Source: Afifella sp. IM 167 (GTDB lineage Bacteria > Pseudomonadota > Alphaproteobacteria > Rhizobiales > Afifellaceae). From it: a stretch of DNA of 64,000 nt. Shown here piece by piece: positions 36,220 through 44,833 of the stretch. Where the stretch lies: the NCBI RefSeq assembly GCF_020144925.1, contig NZ_NSLC01000006.1, positions 1 through 64,000 on the forward strand, written 5' to 3'. The first letter of the stretch is position 1; every line of letters starts with the position of its first letter. The position numbers were made by a program, and so were the translations under genes. The notes under the pieces were generated by a model. It ran no database searches, was not told where the DNA came from, and saw nothing but the letters and a program-made list of their open reading frames with translations.

Positions 36220-36588
36220 TTACATCCCCATCCGTCCCGTAGCCCCGCTCTCCAGCTCCAAAAGGTCTCCCACCTTTCTCCCCTTCGCTCCAGCATGAGA
36301 AAATTGCGCTCCGCCGTATAGGCCGCGGCGCGGCTGGGGAGGGGGATGGAGGCGGATCGGGTGGTCTTTCAGCGGCGCCTCGCCGAGGCGGGCGAGGGCG
36401 GAGAGGGAGAGCGCCCAGGCTTTCGGCGGCGGATGGGTGATGCCGGAGACGACGAGTTGGTGCAGCGCCCTCTTCTTCGCCACGAGCGTGCCGCGGGTGG
36501 CGAGATGGATCTCGCCGGAGACGACCGTGAGAGCGACGCCGGGCCTTTCGTGGGTGGCGGACAGGAGGCGCAAGAAAAGCTCTTCCAT
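36220..36588 (-). CDS. Hypothetical protein, possibly truncated
   Basis: About 122 residues from MEELFLRLLSATHERPG (a GTG at 36615 would add nine). The first 85 or so codons have strong G/C third positions and a normal protein composition (VALTVVSGEIHLATRGTLVA, LALHQLVVSGITHP-like). The last 35 codons lose the bias and look like random or foreign sequence. This suggests that the original 3' end was cut by the insertion that brought in the AT-richer island to its left. No family recognised. The spacer 36095-36219 is AT-rich and empty. Confidence 0.4.
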   Translation of the reverse strand: MEELFLRLLSATHERPGVALTVVSGEIHLATRGTLVAKKRALHQLVVSGITHPPPKAWALSLSALARLGEAPLKDHPIRLHPPPQPRRGLYGGAQFSHAGAKGRKVGDLLELESGATGRMGM

Positions 36589-36669
36589 CCTTCGCGGTGG
36601 GTGCGGCTCTGCCACTGTTCGCGCGGTTCGTCTTTCTCGGCGGCGGGCGCAACGCGCATCGGCGCCTCG

Positions 36670-37824
36670 TCACGCCAGCAAATCCCTTGCCGTGCGCCAG
36701 AAGATGCGCGTGCCGATGGCGATGAGGTCGTCCGGGAAATCGTAGTCGGGATTGTGGAGCGCGGGATGATCCTCGCCCGCGCCGAGAAAGAGGAGCGCGG
36801 CCCTGGCGCCGGTGCCGAAGCGGCCGAAATCTTCTGAAGCCCGCATCGGCGCGCCGGGAAAGTGCCGGATCTTTTCGGCATCGAGCGCGTGGCGGAGATG
36901 CGCCACCGCTTCGGGATGGTTCTCGCAATGGTGGAAGACGTCGGCGTAGGCGATCTCGTGCGAAAGCCCGGCGGCGGTCGCCTCGTCCGCCACCCGCTTT
37001 TCGGCGCGGGCGACGAGGTCGGCCATCGTCCCGTCGCGCAGGGTGCGCAAGGTCGCCCAGATCTCGGCATGGCCGGGCGAAATGCCGAAGGCGCGCTCGC
37101 CCATTTCCGCATGGGTGACGGTGACGAGGGAAAAATCGTCCGACAATTCCAGGGCCTCATCGTGCGGGGCGCCGAGTCCCGTCAGCGCCGGCAGGAGGCG
37201 GGCGAGGGCGGTGACCGGCGAGATGCCGGTGGCGGGCATGGAGGCATGGGCGGTCTTGCCGGTGAGGGAGACGCGCATGCCGCGCGAGGCGCAGGCGGAA
37301 GGGCCATCCTTCAGGGCCACCTCGCCGAGCTTCAGCCCCGGGAAATTGTGCAGGGCGAAGGCGAAATCGGGCGCGATCTGCGCATAGCGCGGATCGGCGA
37401 GGATGGCGGCGGCGCCGGCGCCGGTCTCCTCGGCGGGCTGGAAGAGGAGGATGGCGCGGCCGCGCTTCGGGCGCTTTCGGGAAAGGAGGCGGGCGAGGCC
37501 GGCCAGGATCGCCATGTGCCCGTCATGGCCGCAAAGATGCCCCTTGCCGGGAACGGCGGAGCGATGCGGCGCGGCCGAGATTTCGGCGATCGGCAGGGCG
37601 TCGAGCTCGCAGCGGAACATCACCGTCGGGCCGGGCTCGGCGCCGGCATAGAGAAAGGCGAGGCCGTGGCCGCCGAGACCTTCGAGGACATTGTCCGGCG
37701 AAGTCCCGGACAGGAAGGATTTCACCGTTGCGGCGGTCCTTTCCTCCTCGCCGGAGATTTCCGGCGCGGCGTGGAGGGCGCGGCGGAAGCCGGTCAGCTC
37801 TTCGATGTCGGAATTGGTCAGCAT
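36670..37824 (-). CDS. M20-family amidohydrolase (hippurate hydrolase/IAA-amino acid hydrolase type)
   Basis: A 384-residue metal-dependent hydrolase that splits N-acyl amino acids. It starts at MLTNSDIEELTGFRRALHAA with AGGAAAGG upstream. Metal-site residues appear in GKGHLCGHDGHMAILAG (Cys98, His100) and FQPAEETGAG (Glu132/133), and a late ASEDFGRF. GMRVSLTGKTAHASMP begins the dimerisation lid domain. Followed by or upstream of lrgAB with short gaps (13 bases to lrgB), so the genes lrgA-lrgB-amidohydrolase are probably one operon. Confidence 0.9.
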   Translation of the reverse strand: MLTNSDIEELTGFRRALHAAPEISGEEERTAATVKSFLSGTSPDNVLEGLGGHGLAFLYAGAEPGPTVMFRCELDALPIAEISAAPHRSAVPGKGHLCGHDGHMAILAGLARLLSRKRPKRGRAILLFQPAEETGAGAAAILADPRYAQIAPDFAFALHNFPGLKLGEVALKDGPSACASRGMRVSLTGKTAHASMPATGISPVTALARLLPALTGLGAPHDEALELSDDFSLVTVTHAEMGERAFGISPGHAEIWATLRTLRDGTMADLVARAEKRVADEATAAGLSHEIAYADVFHHCENHPEAVAHLRHALDAEKIRHFPGAPMRASEDFGRFGTGARAALLFLGAGEDHPALHNPDYDFPDDLIAIGTRIFWRTARDLLA

Positions 37825-37837
37825 GGCCTTTCCTCGC

Positions 37838-38563
37838 TCATCCGAAGACGAGCTTCCACAGGAGCGGCAGCAGCAGCGCCGTGGCGAGCGCGTTGAGGCC
37901 CATGGCAAGGCCGGCAAAGGCGCCGGCGACCTCGCTCACCTGCAGGGCGCGCGCCGTGCCGATGCCGTGCGAGGCGGTGCCCATGGCAAGGCCGCGGGCG
38001 CGCATGTCGCGGATCCTGAGGAGATTGAGGAGCGGGGGCCCGAGCGCCGCGCCGATGATGCCCGTCAGGATGACGAGAACGGCCGTCAGCGAGGGCAGCC
38101 CGCCGAGCTCCTTGGAAATGCCCATGGCGACGGGCGCCGTCACCGATTTCGGCGCGATGGAGACGACGACCTCCGTGCTTGCCCCGAGCGCCCAGGCGAT
38201 GCCGATGGCGCTTGCCGCGGCCGTCAGCGAGCCGAGGAGGAGGGCGGCGCCGATCGCCGCGCCGGAGCGGCGGATATGGCGGAGCTGGCGATAGAGCGGG
38301 ATGGCGAGCGCGACGGTGGCCGGGCCGAGGAGGAAATGCACGAACTGCGCGCCCTCGAAATAGGTCTGGTAGCTCGTGCCGGTGACGAGAAGGATGCCGA
38401 CGAGCAGGAGGACGGCGATCATCACCGGGTTGAGGAGCGGATTCATGCCGGCGCGCCGGTAGAGGAAGGCGCCGATCTGGTAGGCGATCAGCGTCAGCGT
38501 CAGGGCGAGCAGCGGGCTCGCCGCCAGGTAGACCCAGATCTCGTGCAGGCTACTGGGAACCAT
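37838..38563 (-). CDS. lrgB: LrgB/CidB-family membrane protein
   Basis: A 241-residue protein with about seven membrane helices. It has the family motifs NPLLNPVMIAVLLLVG, FLLGPATVALAIPLYRQ, APKSVTAPVAMGIS and GTASHGIGTARALQ. It works with LrgA, in systems once viewed as anti-holin/holin pairs and more recently tied to pyruvate or glycolate export. Starts 14 bases inside the end of lrgA. Confidence 0.92.
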   Translation of the reverse strand: MVPSSLHEIWVYLAASPLLALTLTLIAYQIGAFLYRRAGMNPLLNPVMIAVLLLVGILLVTGTSYQTYFEGAQFVHFLLGPATVALAIPLYRQLRHIRRSGAAIGAALLLGSLTAAASAIGIAWALGASTEVVVSIAPKSVTAPVAMGISKELGGLPSLTAVLVILTGIIGAALGPPLLNLLRIRDMRARGLAMGTASHGIGTARALQVSEVAGAFAGLAMGLNALATALLLPLLWKLVFG

Positions 38564-38906
38564 CGTCGCCCCGCATGCGGGTGAAGAGGACCATCGCGGC
38601 CGCCGTGACGGCGATGGTGAGGAGCGTGGAGGCGACGAGCGCCACGGAGATCGGCACCGCCTCCGTGCCGATCAGGGCGAAATGCACGATCACCCCGACG
38701 CCCGCTGGCACGAAGAGCAGCGAAAGATGCGAAAGGAGCGCATCGGCGACCATGGCGAGCCCGTCCGGCACGTTGCCGCGGATAGTGAGGCCGGCGAAGA
38801 GAATGAGCATGCCGACGACCGGGCCGGGTACGGGCAGGCCGGTGGCGGCGACGAAGAGCTCGCCGAGGAGCTGACAGGAAAGGATGAGGGTGAGGTAGAA
38901 GAGCAT
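38550..38906 (-). CDS. lrgA: LrgA/CidA-family membrane protein
   Basis: A 118-residue four-helix membrane protein. I chose MLFYLTLILSCQLLGELF at 38906 because GGAAG lies five bases upstream and family members start there; an ATG at 38939 would add 11 residues. ATGLPVPGPVVGMLILFAGL and LLFVPAGVGVIVHF are the family blocks. Partner of the overlapping lrgB. Confidence 0.9.
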   Translation of the reverse strand: MLFYLTLILSCQLLGELFVAATGLPVPGPVVGMLILFAGLTIRGNVPDGLAMVADALLSHLSLLFVPAGVGVIVHFALIGTEAVPISVALVASTLLTIAVTAAAMVLFTRMRGDDGSQ

Positions 38907-39010
38907 CGGAACTTCCGCGATCGCCGGGGCATTTGCCATGGGAGTTGTGGGGGGTTTAGGGCACCGGCCGAGGCGATGTCACGCGCCGTGCCGCAGGAGT
39001 GGAGAAAGAC

Positions 39011-39451
39011 ATGAAGATTGCAGCGAGCCTTCTGGCCGGCGCGCCGCTCGCCCTCGCCCTCTGGGTCCTGCCGGCGAGCGCCTTCGCCGAGAAGGTGCTT
39101 GGCGAGACGTCGCATGTCGGCGGGCTGAAGAACGTCACGGCGGTGCTGCAGGATACGCCCGACCCCTCGCCGGCGACGCTTCTGGTGCGCGGCATCGTGA
39201 CGGCGCCCGATCCCTGCCATGTCGCCACCGCCGAGGCGGTCGGCGAGGCCGACAGCGAAACGGGCGGCGCGGGCGCGGTGCTGAAGGTCAAGGTGGTGAC
39301 GGCGCGCGGCTCGGAGGAGCAGGTCTGCGCCCAGGAGCTGACCGACATGCCCTTCAAGTTCAGCCAGGAAGTGGGCCTTCGCGAATACGAGCAGGTGGAA
39401 GTCTCCTCGGGGGCGGAGAGCGAGCGGGTCCATATCGGCGTGGCGGAGTAG
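39011..39451 (+). CDS. Exported protein of unknown function
   Basis: A 146-residue protein with a Sec signal peptide (MKIAASLLAGAPLALALWVL, cut after SAFA). The mature part has two cysteines (DPCHVATAE and EQVCAQE) that could form a disulfide, and a beta-rich look. No family recognised. It faces away from lrgA and ends seven bases before a convergent membrane protein gene. Confidence 0.65.
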   Translation: MKIAASLLAGAPLALALWVLPASAFAEKVLGETSHVGGLKNVTAVLQDTPDPSPATLLVRGIVTAPDPCHVATAEAVGEADSETGGAGAVLKVKVVTARGSEEQVCAQELTDMPFKFSQEVGLREYEQVEVSSGAESERVHIGVAE

Positions 39452-39457
39452 GCGGGT

Positions 39458-40348
39458 TCAGCGCCGCTCCGGTGGTTTCGGCTTTTTGCGGAAGCGATCG
39501 AGCTCTTCCCCGAGATCGCCGCTGCGGTAGATCGCCTGCTGGCTCCACAGCCACCACATCTGCCTTTCGCTCTCCGCGCTCGCCGGCAACTCGAAGCCGA
39601 GTTGTTCGGCAAGCTCGCGGCGGAAGAGGTCGAAGGCGGCCTTCACGTATTCGCCGTACTGGACGAGGGCGTCCCGCGCCATGAAATAGGCGAGCGGCAC
39701 CAGAGCGAGGGCAAGGCCGAGAAGCCAGACATCCGGCCATGCCCGCTGCCACAGGGCGAGGCCGAGATAGAGCAGCCCGACGCCGGCGGCCGACCACAGC
39801 AGATTGAGGCAGAAGTCGAGCTGCGCCTTCGCCTCGTCGAGCCGCGCGAGGAATTCCGGCGGCATCACGGCCTGGAGGCGGGACCAGGCCGGGATCGCAT
39901 CGAAGCCGTAGAGGTCTCGCGAATGCACCTCGATGGCGCGATAGGCGTTGCCGAAGCGCGTCGCCAGCACGTCGTCCTCCTGGCTCGGAAAACGGGCGAC
40001 GAAGCCGCGCGCGATACCGCCTTTCTCGTCGGCCTCGGCACGCGCCTGCCAGTCGCGGAAAGCGCCCTTGAGGGCCGCCTTGCGGAAAGGGAACGGGTAG
40101 GGCGCATAGCCTTCGGTGAAGCGGGTCAATGGCCGATTCAGCGCCAGTAGCAGGATGGCGACAAGCCAGACGATCGCCGCGACGATGGTCGCGCCGAGGA
40201 AATCATCGACCGTCTTCACTTCCATCGCGGCCGGGAGCCTGCCGAAGGCGTCGAGGCAGAGATAGACTCCTCCCATCAGCAGCGCGGCCGGCAGGAAGAA
40301 GCCGATGAAGAAATTCTTGTCGATGAGGTCGGGAAGCTTGCCGAACAT
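39458..40348 (-). CDS. Multi-helix membrane protein of unknown function
   Basis: A 296-residue protein with about four membrane helices: two near residues 12-33 and 49-70, and two near 183-203 and 208-228. The large cytoplasmic loop between the pairs has a distinctive conserved-looking stretch (LATRFGNAYRAIEVHSRDLY and GFDAIPAWSRLQAVMP). I remember the same 'TRFGN...AIE...YG.D....W.RL' pattern from uncharacterised bacterial membrane proteins. The C-terminal 60 residues are charged. Transcribed after the HU-like gene with a 21-base gap. Confidence 0.7.
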   Translation of the reverse strand: MFGKLPDLIDKNFFIGFFLPAALLMGGVYLCLDAFGRLPAAMEVKTVDDFLGATIVAAIVWLVAILLLALNRPLTRFTEGYAPYPFPFRKAALKGAFRDWQARAEADEKGGIARGFVARFPSQEDDVLATRFGNAYRAIEVHSRDLYGFDAIPAWSRLQAVMPPEFLARLDEAKAQLDFCLNLLWSAAGVGLLYLGLALWQRAWPDVWLLGLALALVPLAYFMARDALVQYGEYVKAAFDLFRRELAEQLGFELPASAESERQMWWLWSQQAIYRSGDLGEELDRFRKKPKPPERR

Positions 40349-40369
40349 GGGTTGCTCGCCTCGCGCCGG

Positions 40370-40705
40370 CTAGTTGGTGGAGCTTGCGCCCTTGCGCTTC
40401 TTTTTCTTCTTCGGAGGCGGGATGGTCGGATCGCCGGCGAGCGCCGCCCGCATGCGCTCCGACGGAATCAGCCCGACGGTCCTTGAGGCGGGGACCCGCA
40501 GCAACTCGCCGGTGCGCGGATTGCGGCCGGTCCGGGCCGCCCGCGACTTCACCGTGAAGGTTCCGAAGTTCTGGATGCGCACGGTCTCGCCGGCGCGCAG
40601 GGCATCGTGAATCTGCCCGAGAAGGGCATCGACGACATCGCCGGCAATTGTGGGGGCGAGGCCGGTCCTTTGCGAGACCTGCGCGATCAGGTCTTTCTTG
40701 TTCAT
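40370..40705 (-). CDS. HU/IHF-family DNA-binding protein with lysine-rich tail
   Basis: A 111-residue protein from MNKKDLIAQVSQRTGLA. The HU fold is complete: dimerisation helices, IQNFGTFTVKSRAARTGRNP and the DNA-gripping arm NPRTGELLRVPASRTVGL. It is about 20 residues longer than ordinary HU because of a Pro/Lys tail (PPPKKKKKRKGASSTN). Such tails can add DNA compaction like histone H1-type tails. Likely a secondary HU paralogue rather than the housekeeping HupB. Confidence 0.88.
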   Translation of the reverse strand: MNKKDLIAQVSQRTGLAPTIAGDVVDALLGQIHDALRAGETVRIQNFGTFTVKSRAARTGRNPRTGELLRVPASRTVGLIPSERMRAALAGDPTIPPPKKKKKRKGASSTN

Positions 40706-40995
40706 CTGAGCGTCTCCCCGGCCGGCAAAAGGCATTTTTCGGAGATGATTGCAGAAAATCGCCGATATCGCCAGAAGAGGGGTGCCGTTATTCTTGCGCA
40801 GACGCGCATCCGGCGTGTCTTCGCCGCGGCGGAGACTTGTCGGCCGGGTGCGGCCGGGCGCATCGGGCCACAGGCCGGGCCGGCTTCATGCCGCACATGG
40901 AGAGCGCCATGTCGCCGCTCGGCCATGAGAGGCACGCCGCGCCCGATATGAGCGGGTAACGGATAGCCGTCCGTGAGCCGGAGCGGGAGAGGGCG

Positions 40996-43512
40996 ATGAG
41001 AGACAAGGCGCGCGTGGTCGTGGTCGGAGGTGGCGTCGTCGGCGTCGCAACGCTCTACCATCTGGCGAAGAAGGGCTGGTCGGACGTGGCGCTCATCGAG
41101 CGGCGCGAGCTGACTTCCGGCTCCACCTGGCACGCGGCGGGTCTGCTGCCGCTCTTCAACATGAGCTACTCGGTCGGCCAGATCCACAAATACTCGGTGC
41201 GCTTCTATCAGGAGCTGGCCGAGGAGACCGGCATGGATACCGGCTTCAGAAAGGTCTCCAATGTGCGGCTGGCGCGCACCAAGGACCGCTGGGACGAGTA
41301 TATGTACTATGCCGGCGTTGCCCGCACGATCGGCATCGACGTCAAGGTGCTGCGGCCCGAGGAGATCTCGCAGATCTGGCCCTATGTGGAGACCGAGGGC
41401 CTGCTCGGCGCCATCCAGCACACCGAGGACGGCTACATCCAGCCTGCCGACCTGACGCAGGCGCTCGCCCGCGGGGCGCGCAATCTCGGCGCGGAGATCA
41501 ACCGCAACACCACGGTTCTGGCGCTGGAGCAGCAGGCGGACGACAGCTGGATCGTCAAGACCGACAAGGGCGACATCAACGCCGAGCACGTCGTCTCCGC
41601 CACCGGCAATTTCGTGCGCAAGACCGGCGAGATGGTCGGCCTCGACATTCCGGTGATCCCGGTCGAGCACCAGTACATCGTCACCGAGGCGGTGCCGGAG
41701 ATCCAGGAATTCCGCAAGAAGGGCGGGGCGGAGCTCTGTGTGCTCAGGGAATCCGACAGCTCCTGGTACATGCGCGAGGAGGCCGGCGGGCTCCTGCTGG
41801 GCCCCTACGAGATCGGCGCGCCGGTCTGCTACGTCGACGGCCCCGACAAGGATTCAGAATACGAGCTCTTCCAGGAGGATCTCGACCGGCTGATGCCGCA
41901 TATCGAGACGGCGATCACGCGCGTTCCCTATTTCGGCGAGGTCGGCATCAAGAAGGTCTACAACGGTGCCATCGCCTATACGCCGGACGGCTCGCCGATG
42001 GTGGGCCCGGCCTGGGAGCTGAAGAATTTCTGGCTGAACGAGGGCCATTCCTTCGGCGTCACGGCGGCCGGCGGCGCCGGCTGGCAGCTCGCCGAATGGA
42101 TCGTGGAGGGCGAGCCTTCGATCGACATGATGGGCGTCGATCCGCGCCGTTTCGGCCCCTATGCGAGCCGCGGCTACCTGAAGGCGAAGAACGAGGAAGC
42201 CTACGCCAACGTCTTCACGCTGCACTATCCCGACGAGGAGCGCGCCGCGGCGCGGCCCCTCAAGCGGGCGCCCTGCTACGACCGCATGGCCGCGCTCGGC
42301 GCCGTCTTCGGCTCCGTCTACGGCTGGGAGCGACCGAACTGGTTCGCCCCGCTGGATTACGAGGTGCCGGAGGAGGACCTCGACGTCGACGACACGCTGA
42401 CGGCCGACAACCACCCGCCGGCCGACCAGACGGGGCGGATCCGCGAGCGCTGGTCCTTCCGCCGCTCCAACTATTTTCCCTTCGTCGGCGAGGAGGTGAA
42501 GGCGGTGACCGCCGGCGCCGGCCTTCTCGACATGTCGGCCTTCGCCAAGATGGAGGTTTCCGGCCCCGGCGCGCGGGCCTGGCTCGACGCCATCTTCGCC
42601 AACCGCATCCCGAAAAAGCGCGGGCGCATCGCGCTCTGCCATCTGTTGACGCCGACGGGCGGCGTGCGCTCCGAATTCACCGTCTACGAATGGGCGAAGG
42701 ACCGCTTCTATCTGGTCTCGGCCGGCGCCTTCGAACGGCACGACCACGACGTGCTCTTCAAGCTCTGCCCGCTCGACGGCTCGGTGCGGCTGAGGCCGAT
42801 CACCACGCAGTATGGCGTCCTGGTGCTCGCCGGCCCGCGCTCGCGCGAGCTTCTCCAGAAGCTGACGGATTCAGATCTTTCCAACGAGGCCTTTCCCTGG
42901 CTTTCCGGCCAGTTCGTCAATGTCGGCATCGCCCAGGCGCATGCGCTCCGCGTCAATTTCGTCGGCGAGCTCGGCTGGGAGCTGCACCACCCGATCGAGA
43001 TGCAGAACACCATCTTCGATCTCCTGATCCGCGAGGGGGCGGCGTTCGGCCTGAAGCCCTTCGGCATCAGGGCGATGGATTCCATGCGGCTGGAGAAGAG
43101 CTACCGCCTCATCCCGCGAGAGCTCTCCATCGAATATTCGGCCTATGAGAGCGGCCTCGACCGCTTCGTGCATCCGAACAAGGGCGAATTCCTCGGCCGC
43201 GACGCGCTGGTGGCGCGCCACGGCGAGGGCGACAAATGGAAGTTCGTCACGCTTGAAGTCGACGGCATCACCGACGCCGATCCGCGCGGCAACGAGGCGA
43301 TCTTCTCGCCCGGCGCCGACGAGCTCATCGGCCGGGCGACCTCGGGCGGCTTTGGCTGGCGGCTCGGCAAATCGGTGGCGCTCGCCATGGTGAAGCCGGA
43401 GCATGGCGGCGAGGGGACCGAGATGGATATCGCCATCCTCGGCGAGAAGAAGCGCGGCCGGGTGATCGCGGAGAGCCCCTTCGATCCGGAAAACGCACGG
43501 CTGCGGGCGTAG
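40996..43512 (+). CDS. FAD-dependent dimethylglycine/sarcosine dehydrogenase-like protein with GcvT domain
   Basis: An 838-residue two-part enzyme. The N-terminal half is a DAO-type flavoprotein with the dinucleotide fold VVVVGGGVVGVATLYHLAKK. SGSTWHAAG carries His46, which matches the histidine that binds FAD covalently in dimethylglycine dehydrogenase. From about residue 430 it is a GcvT/aminomethyltransferase-like domain (GAGLLDMSAFAKMEVSGPGA, FGIRAMDSMRLEKSYRLI) that accepts the methylene group on tetrahydrofolate. Expected reaction: oxidative demethylation of dimethylglycine or sarcosine giving methylene-THF. Exact substrate is open. The 290 bases before it hold no recognised gene; GGGAGAGGGCG precedes the ATG. 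Confidence 0.85.
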   Translation: MRDKARVVVVGGGVVGVATLYHLAKKGWSDVALIERRELTSGSTWHAAGLLPLFNMSYSVGQIHKYSVRFYQELAEETGMDTGFRKVSNVRLARTKDRWDEYMYYAGVARTIGIDVKVLRPEEISQIWPYVETEGLLGAIQHTEDGYIQPADLTQALARGARNLGAEINRNTTVLALEQQADDSWIVKTDKGDINAEHVVSATGNFVRKTGEMVGLDIPVIPVEHQYIVTEAVPEIQEFRKKGGAELCVLRESDSSWYMREEAGGLLLGPYEIGAPVCYVDGPDKDSEYELFQEDLDRLMPHIETAITRVPYFGEVGIKKVYNGAIAYTPDGSPMVGPAWELKNFWLNEGHSFGVTAAGGAGWQLAEWIVEGEPSIDMMGVDPRRFGPYASRGYLKAKNEEAYANVFTLHYPDEERAAARPLKRAPCYDRMAALGAVFGSVYGWERPNWFAPLDYEVPEEDLDVDDTLTADNHPPADQTGRIRERWSFRRSNYFPFVGEEVKAVTAGAGLLDMSAFAKMEVSGPGARAWLDAIFANRIPKKRGRIALCHLLTPTGGVRSEFTVYEWAKDRFYLVSAGAFERHDHDVLFKLCPLDGSVRLRPITTQYGVLVLAGPRSRELLQKLTDSDLSNEAFPWLSGQFVNVGIAQAHALRVNFVGELGWELHHPIEMQNTIFDLLIREGAAFGLKPFGIRAMDSMRLEKSYRLIPRELSIEYSAYESGLDRFVHPNKGEFLGRDALVARHGEGDKWKFVTLEVDGITDADPRGNEAIFSPGADELIGRATSGGFGWRLGKSVALAMVKPEHGGEGTEMDIAILGEKKRGRVIAESPFDPENARLRA

Positions 43513-43527
43513 CGCAGAGGCGGCGCA

Positions 43528-44046
43528 CTAGCCTTCAAAGGGCTTCAGCGTCCAGCGGCCACTTTCCGCCTGCAGGATGAGGCGGCGGCCGAGCTGGAAG
43601 TTGAAGCTCTGCTGCTGGCTGCCGTCGTTGAAGCTGACGAGCACGGTGCCCTGGCAGGCGGTGCAGACGATGCGCGTGACGCTGCCCTGCGCGACCTCCT
43701 CCACCCGCCAGCTGCGCGCGCCCGGATCGTACCAGGCAAGGCCGAGCTTCTGCGCGGCGAGGCTGAAGATGCTGATCTCGCTCTCGCCCACCCGGGCGCT
43801 GATGAAGCTTGCCCATTGCGGGGTGGTGAATTCGCGCGGCAGGGCGGCGGAATAGCCCGGAAGCTGGCTCACCGTCTCCGTATTGGGGAACTGGACGTTG
43901 AATTCCTGCCTGAGACCCGGCCCCAGCGGCACGCGTGGCTGGGTGACGCCCTGGTTGTAGATCTGCGGCCCCTCCTGCGCGGCGGCAGGGCCGGCAAACG
44001 CGGCAAGGAAAAGGAGGCCGGCCGATGCGAGACGGCGGCGCATCAT
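43528..44046 (-). CDS. Exported protein of unknown function
   Basis: A 172-residue protein with signal peptide MMRRRLASAGLLFLAAFAGP cut near AAAQ. The mature part has a CTACQG pair of cysteines and ends TLKPFEG. Blocks such as FTTPQWASFISARVGESEIS and WRVEEVAQGSVTRIVCTACQ suggest a small beta-rich domain. The start overlaps the stop of the membrane protein gene upstream (ATGA), so the two work together. No family recognised. Confidence 0.65.
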   Translation of the reverse strand: MMRRRLASAGLLFLAAFAGPAAAQEGPQIYNQGVTQPRVPLGPGLRQEFNVQFPNTETVSQLPGYSAALPREFTTPQWASFISARVGESEISIFSLAAQKLGLAWYDPGARSWRVEEVAQGSVTRIVCTACQGTVLVSFNDGSQQQSFNFQLGRRLILQAESGRWTLKPFEG

Positions 44047-44582
44047 CGCTCTCCGGCGGCCGGGCGCACCCGCTCGGCGCGCGCATGTTCGCCCGGCGCC
44101 CCTTGCCGCTCCAGGGCGATCCGCTCCCGCTCCAGCCTGTCGCGCTCTTCCTCGCGCGTTTGCGAGCGGCCGAGAATATAGCCGACGATGGTGCCGAAGA
44201 GGCCGAAGGCCGGGGCGATCTGCTCGTTGTTGTAGCCGGCGGTGATCAGCACCATCGTCCCGATGATGACGAGGATGATCGTCAGCGCCCGCGTCACGTG
44301 CTCGACCTTGCCGCCATCGGTCTGTTTCAGGATCCAGATCGCCATGGCGAGGAAGATGAGGCCGGCGGCGAGGATGCACAGCGTCAGCCAGAACTCGTAG
44401 GGCGTCTTGGTGCCGAAGAAGTCGAAGAGGCGCGAGGCGGGCGTGACCGCCGATCCGCCGGCGGGTGCCGGATTGCTGAGAACGGGCGGGGCGGGTGGCT
44501 GCTCCGGCACCTGCTGGGCAAGCGCCAAGCCGGGCGCGAGGAGGAAAGTGGCGAGGAAGGCCTGGAGACGGGCGAAATGCAT
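44043..44582 (-). CDS. Membrane protein with charged coiled-coil tail
   Basis: A 179-residue protein: signal-like first helix (MHFARLQAFLATFLLAPGLA), Pro-rich linker, and two membrane helices at about 66-86 and 98-116. A glycine-rich GLFGTIVGYILGRS precedes a strongly charged helix (REEERDRLERERIALERQ). The layout fits a scaffold or channel-associated protein. It is coupled to the exported protein gene by a four-base overlap. Function unknown. Confidence 0.65.
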   Translation of the reverse strand: MHFARLQAFLATFLLAPGLALAQQVPEQPPAPPVLSNPAPAGGSAVTPASRLFDFFGTKTPYEFWLTLCILAAGLIFLAMAIWILKQTDGGKVEHVTRALTIILVIIGTMVLITAGYNNEQIAPAFGLFGTIVGYILGRSQTREEERDRLERERIALERQGAPGEHARAERVRPAAGER

Positions 44583-44833
44583 GCCGAGCTCCCGAGTTCA
44601 ACCAGAACTTTCGGAGCCTCACGCTAGGTCATGCAAAAAGGCGTCACAAGATAAATCGGCGTGAGCGCCATTTCTGCCCGGCCGATGCGGGCGAGATACT
44701 TGGAGATGATACGCTGTTGCTTGCCGGCGCCGATGCGGGGGCGCCGCGGCGCGCAGGGCGCCTCGCCGCCGTTGGCCGGAGGAGACGAAAAACCGGTTTG
44801 CCGCCGTTCCCCGCGCGCGATAGAGACGCGCCC

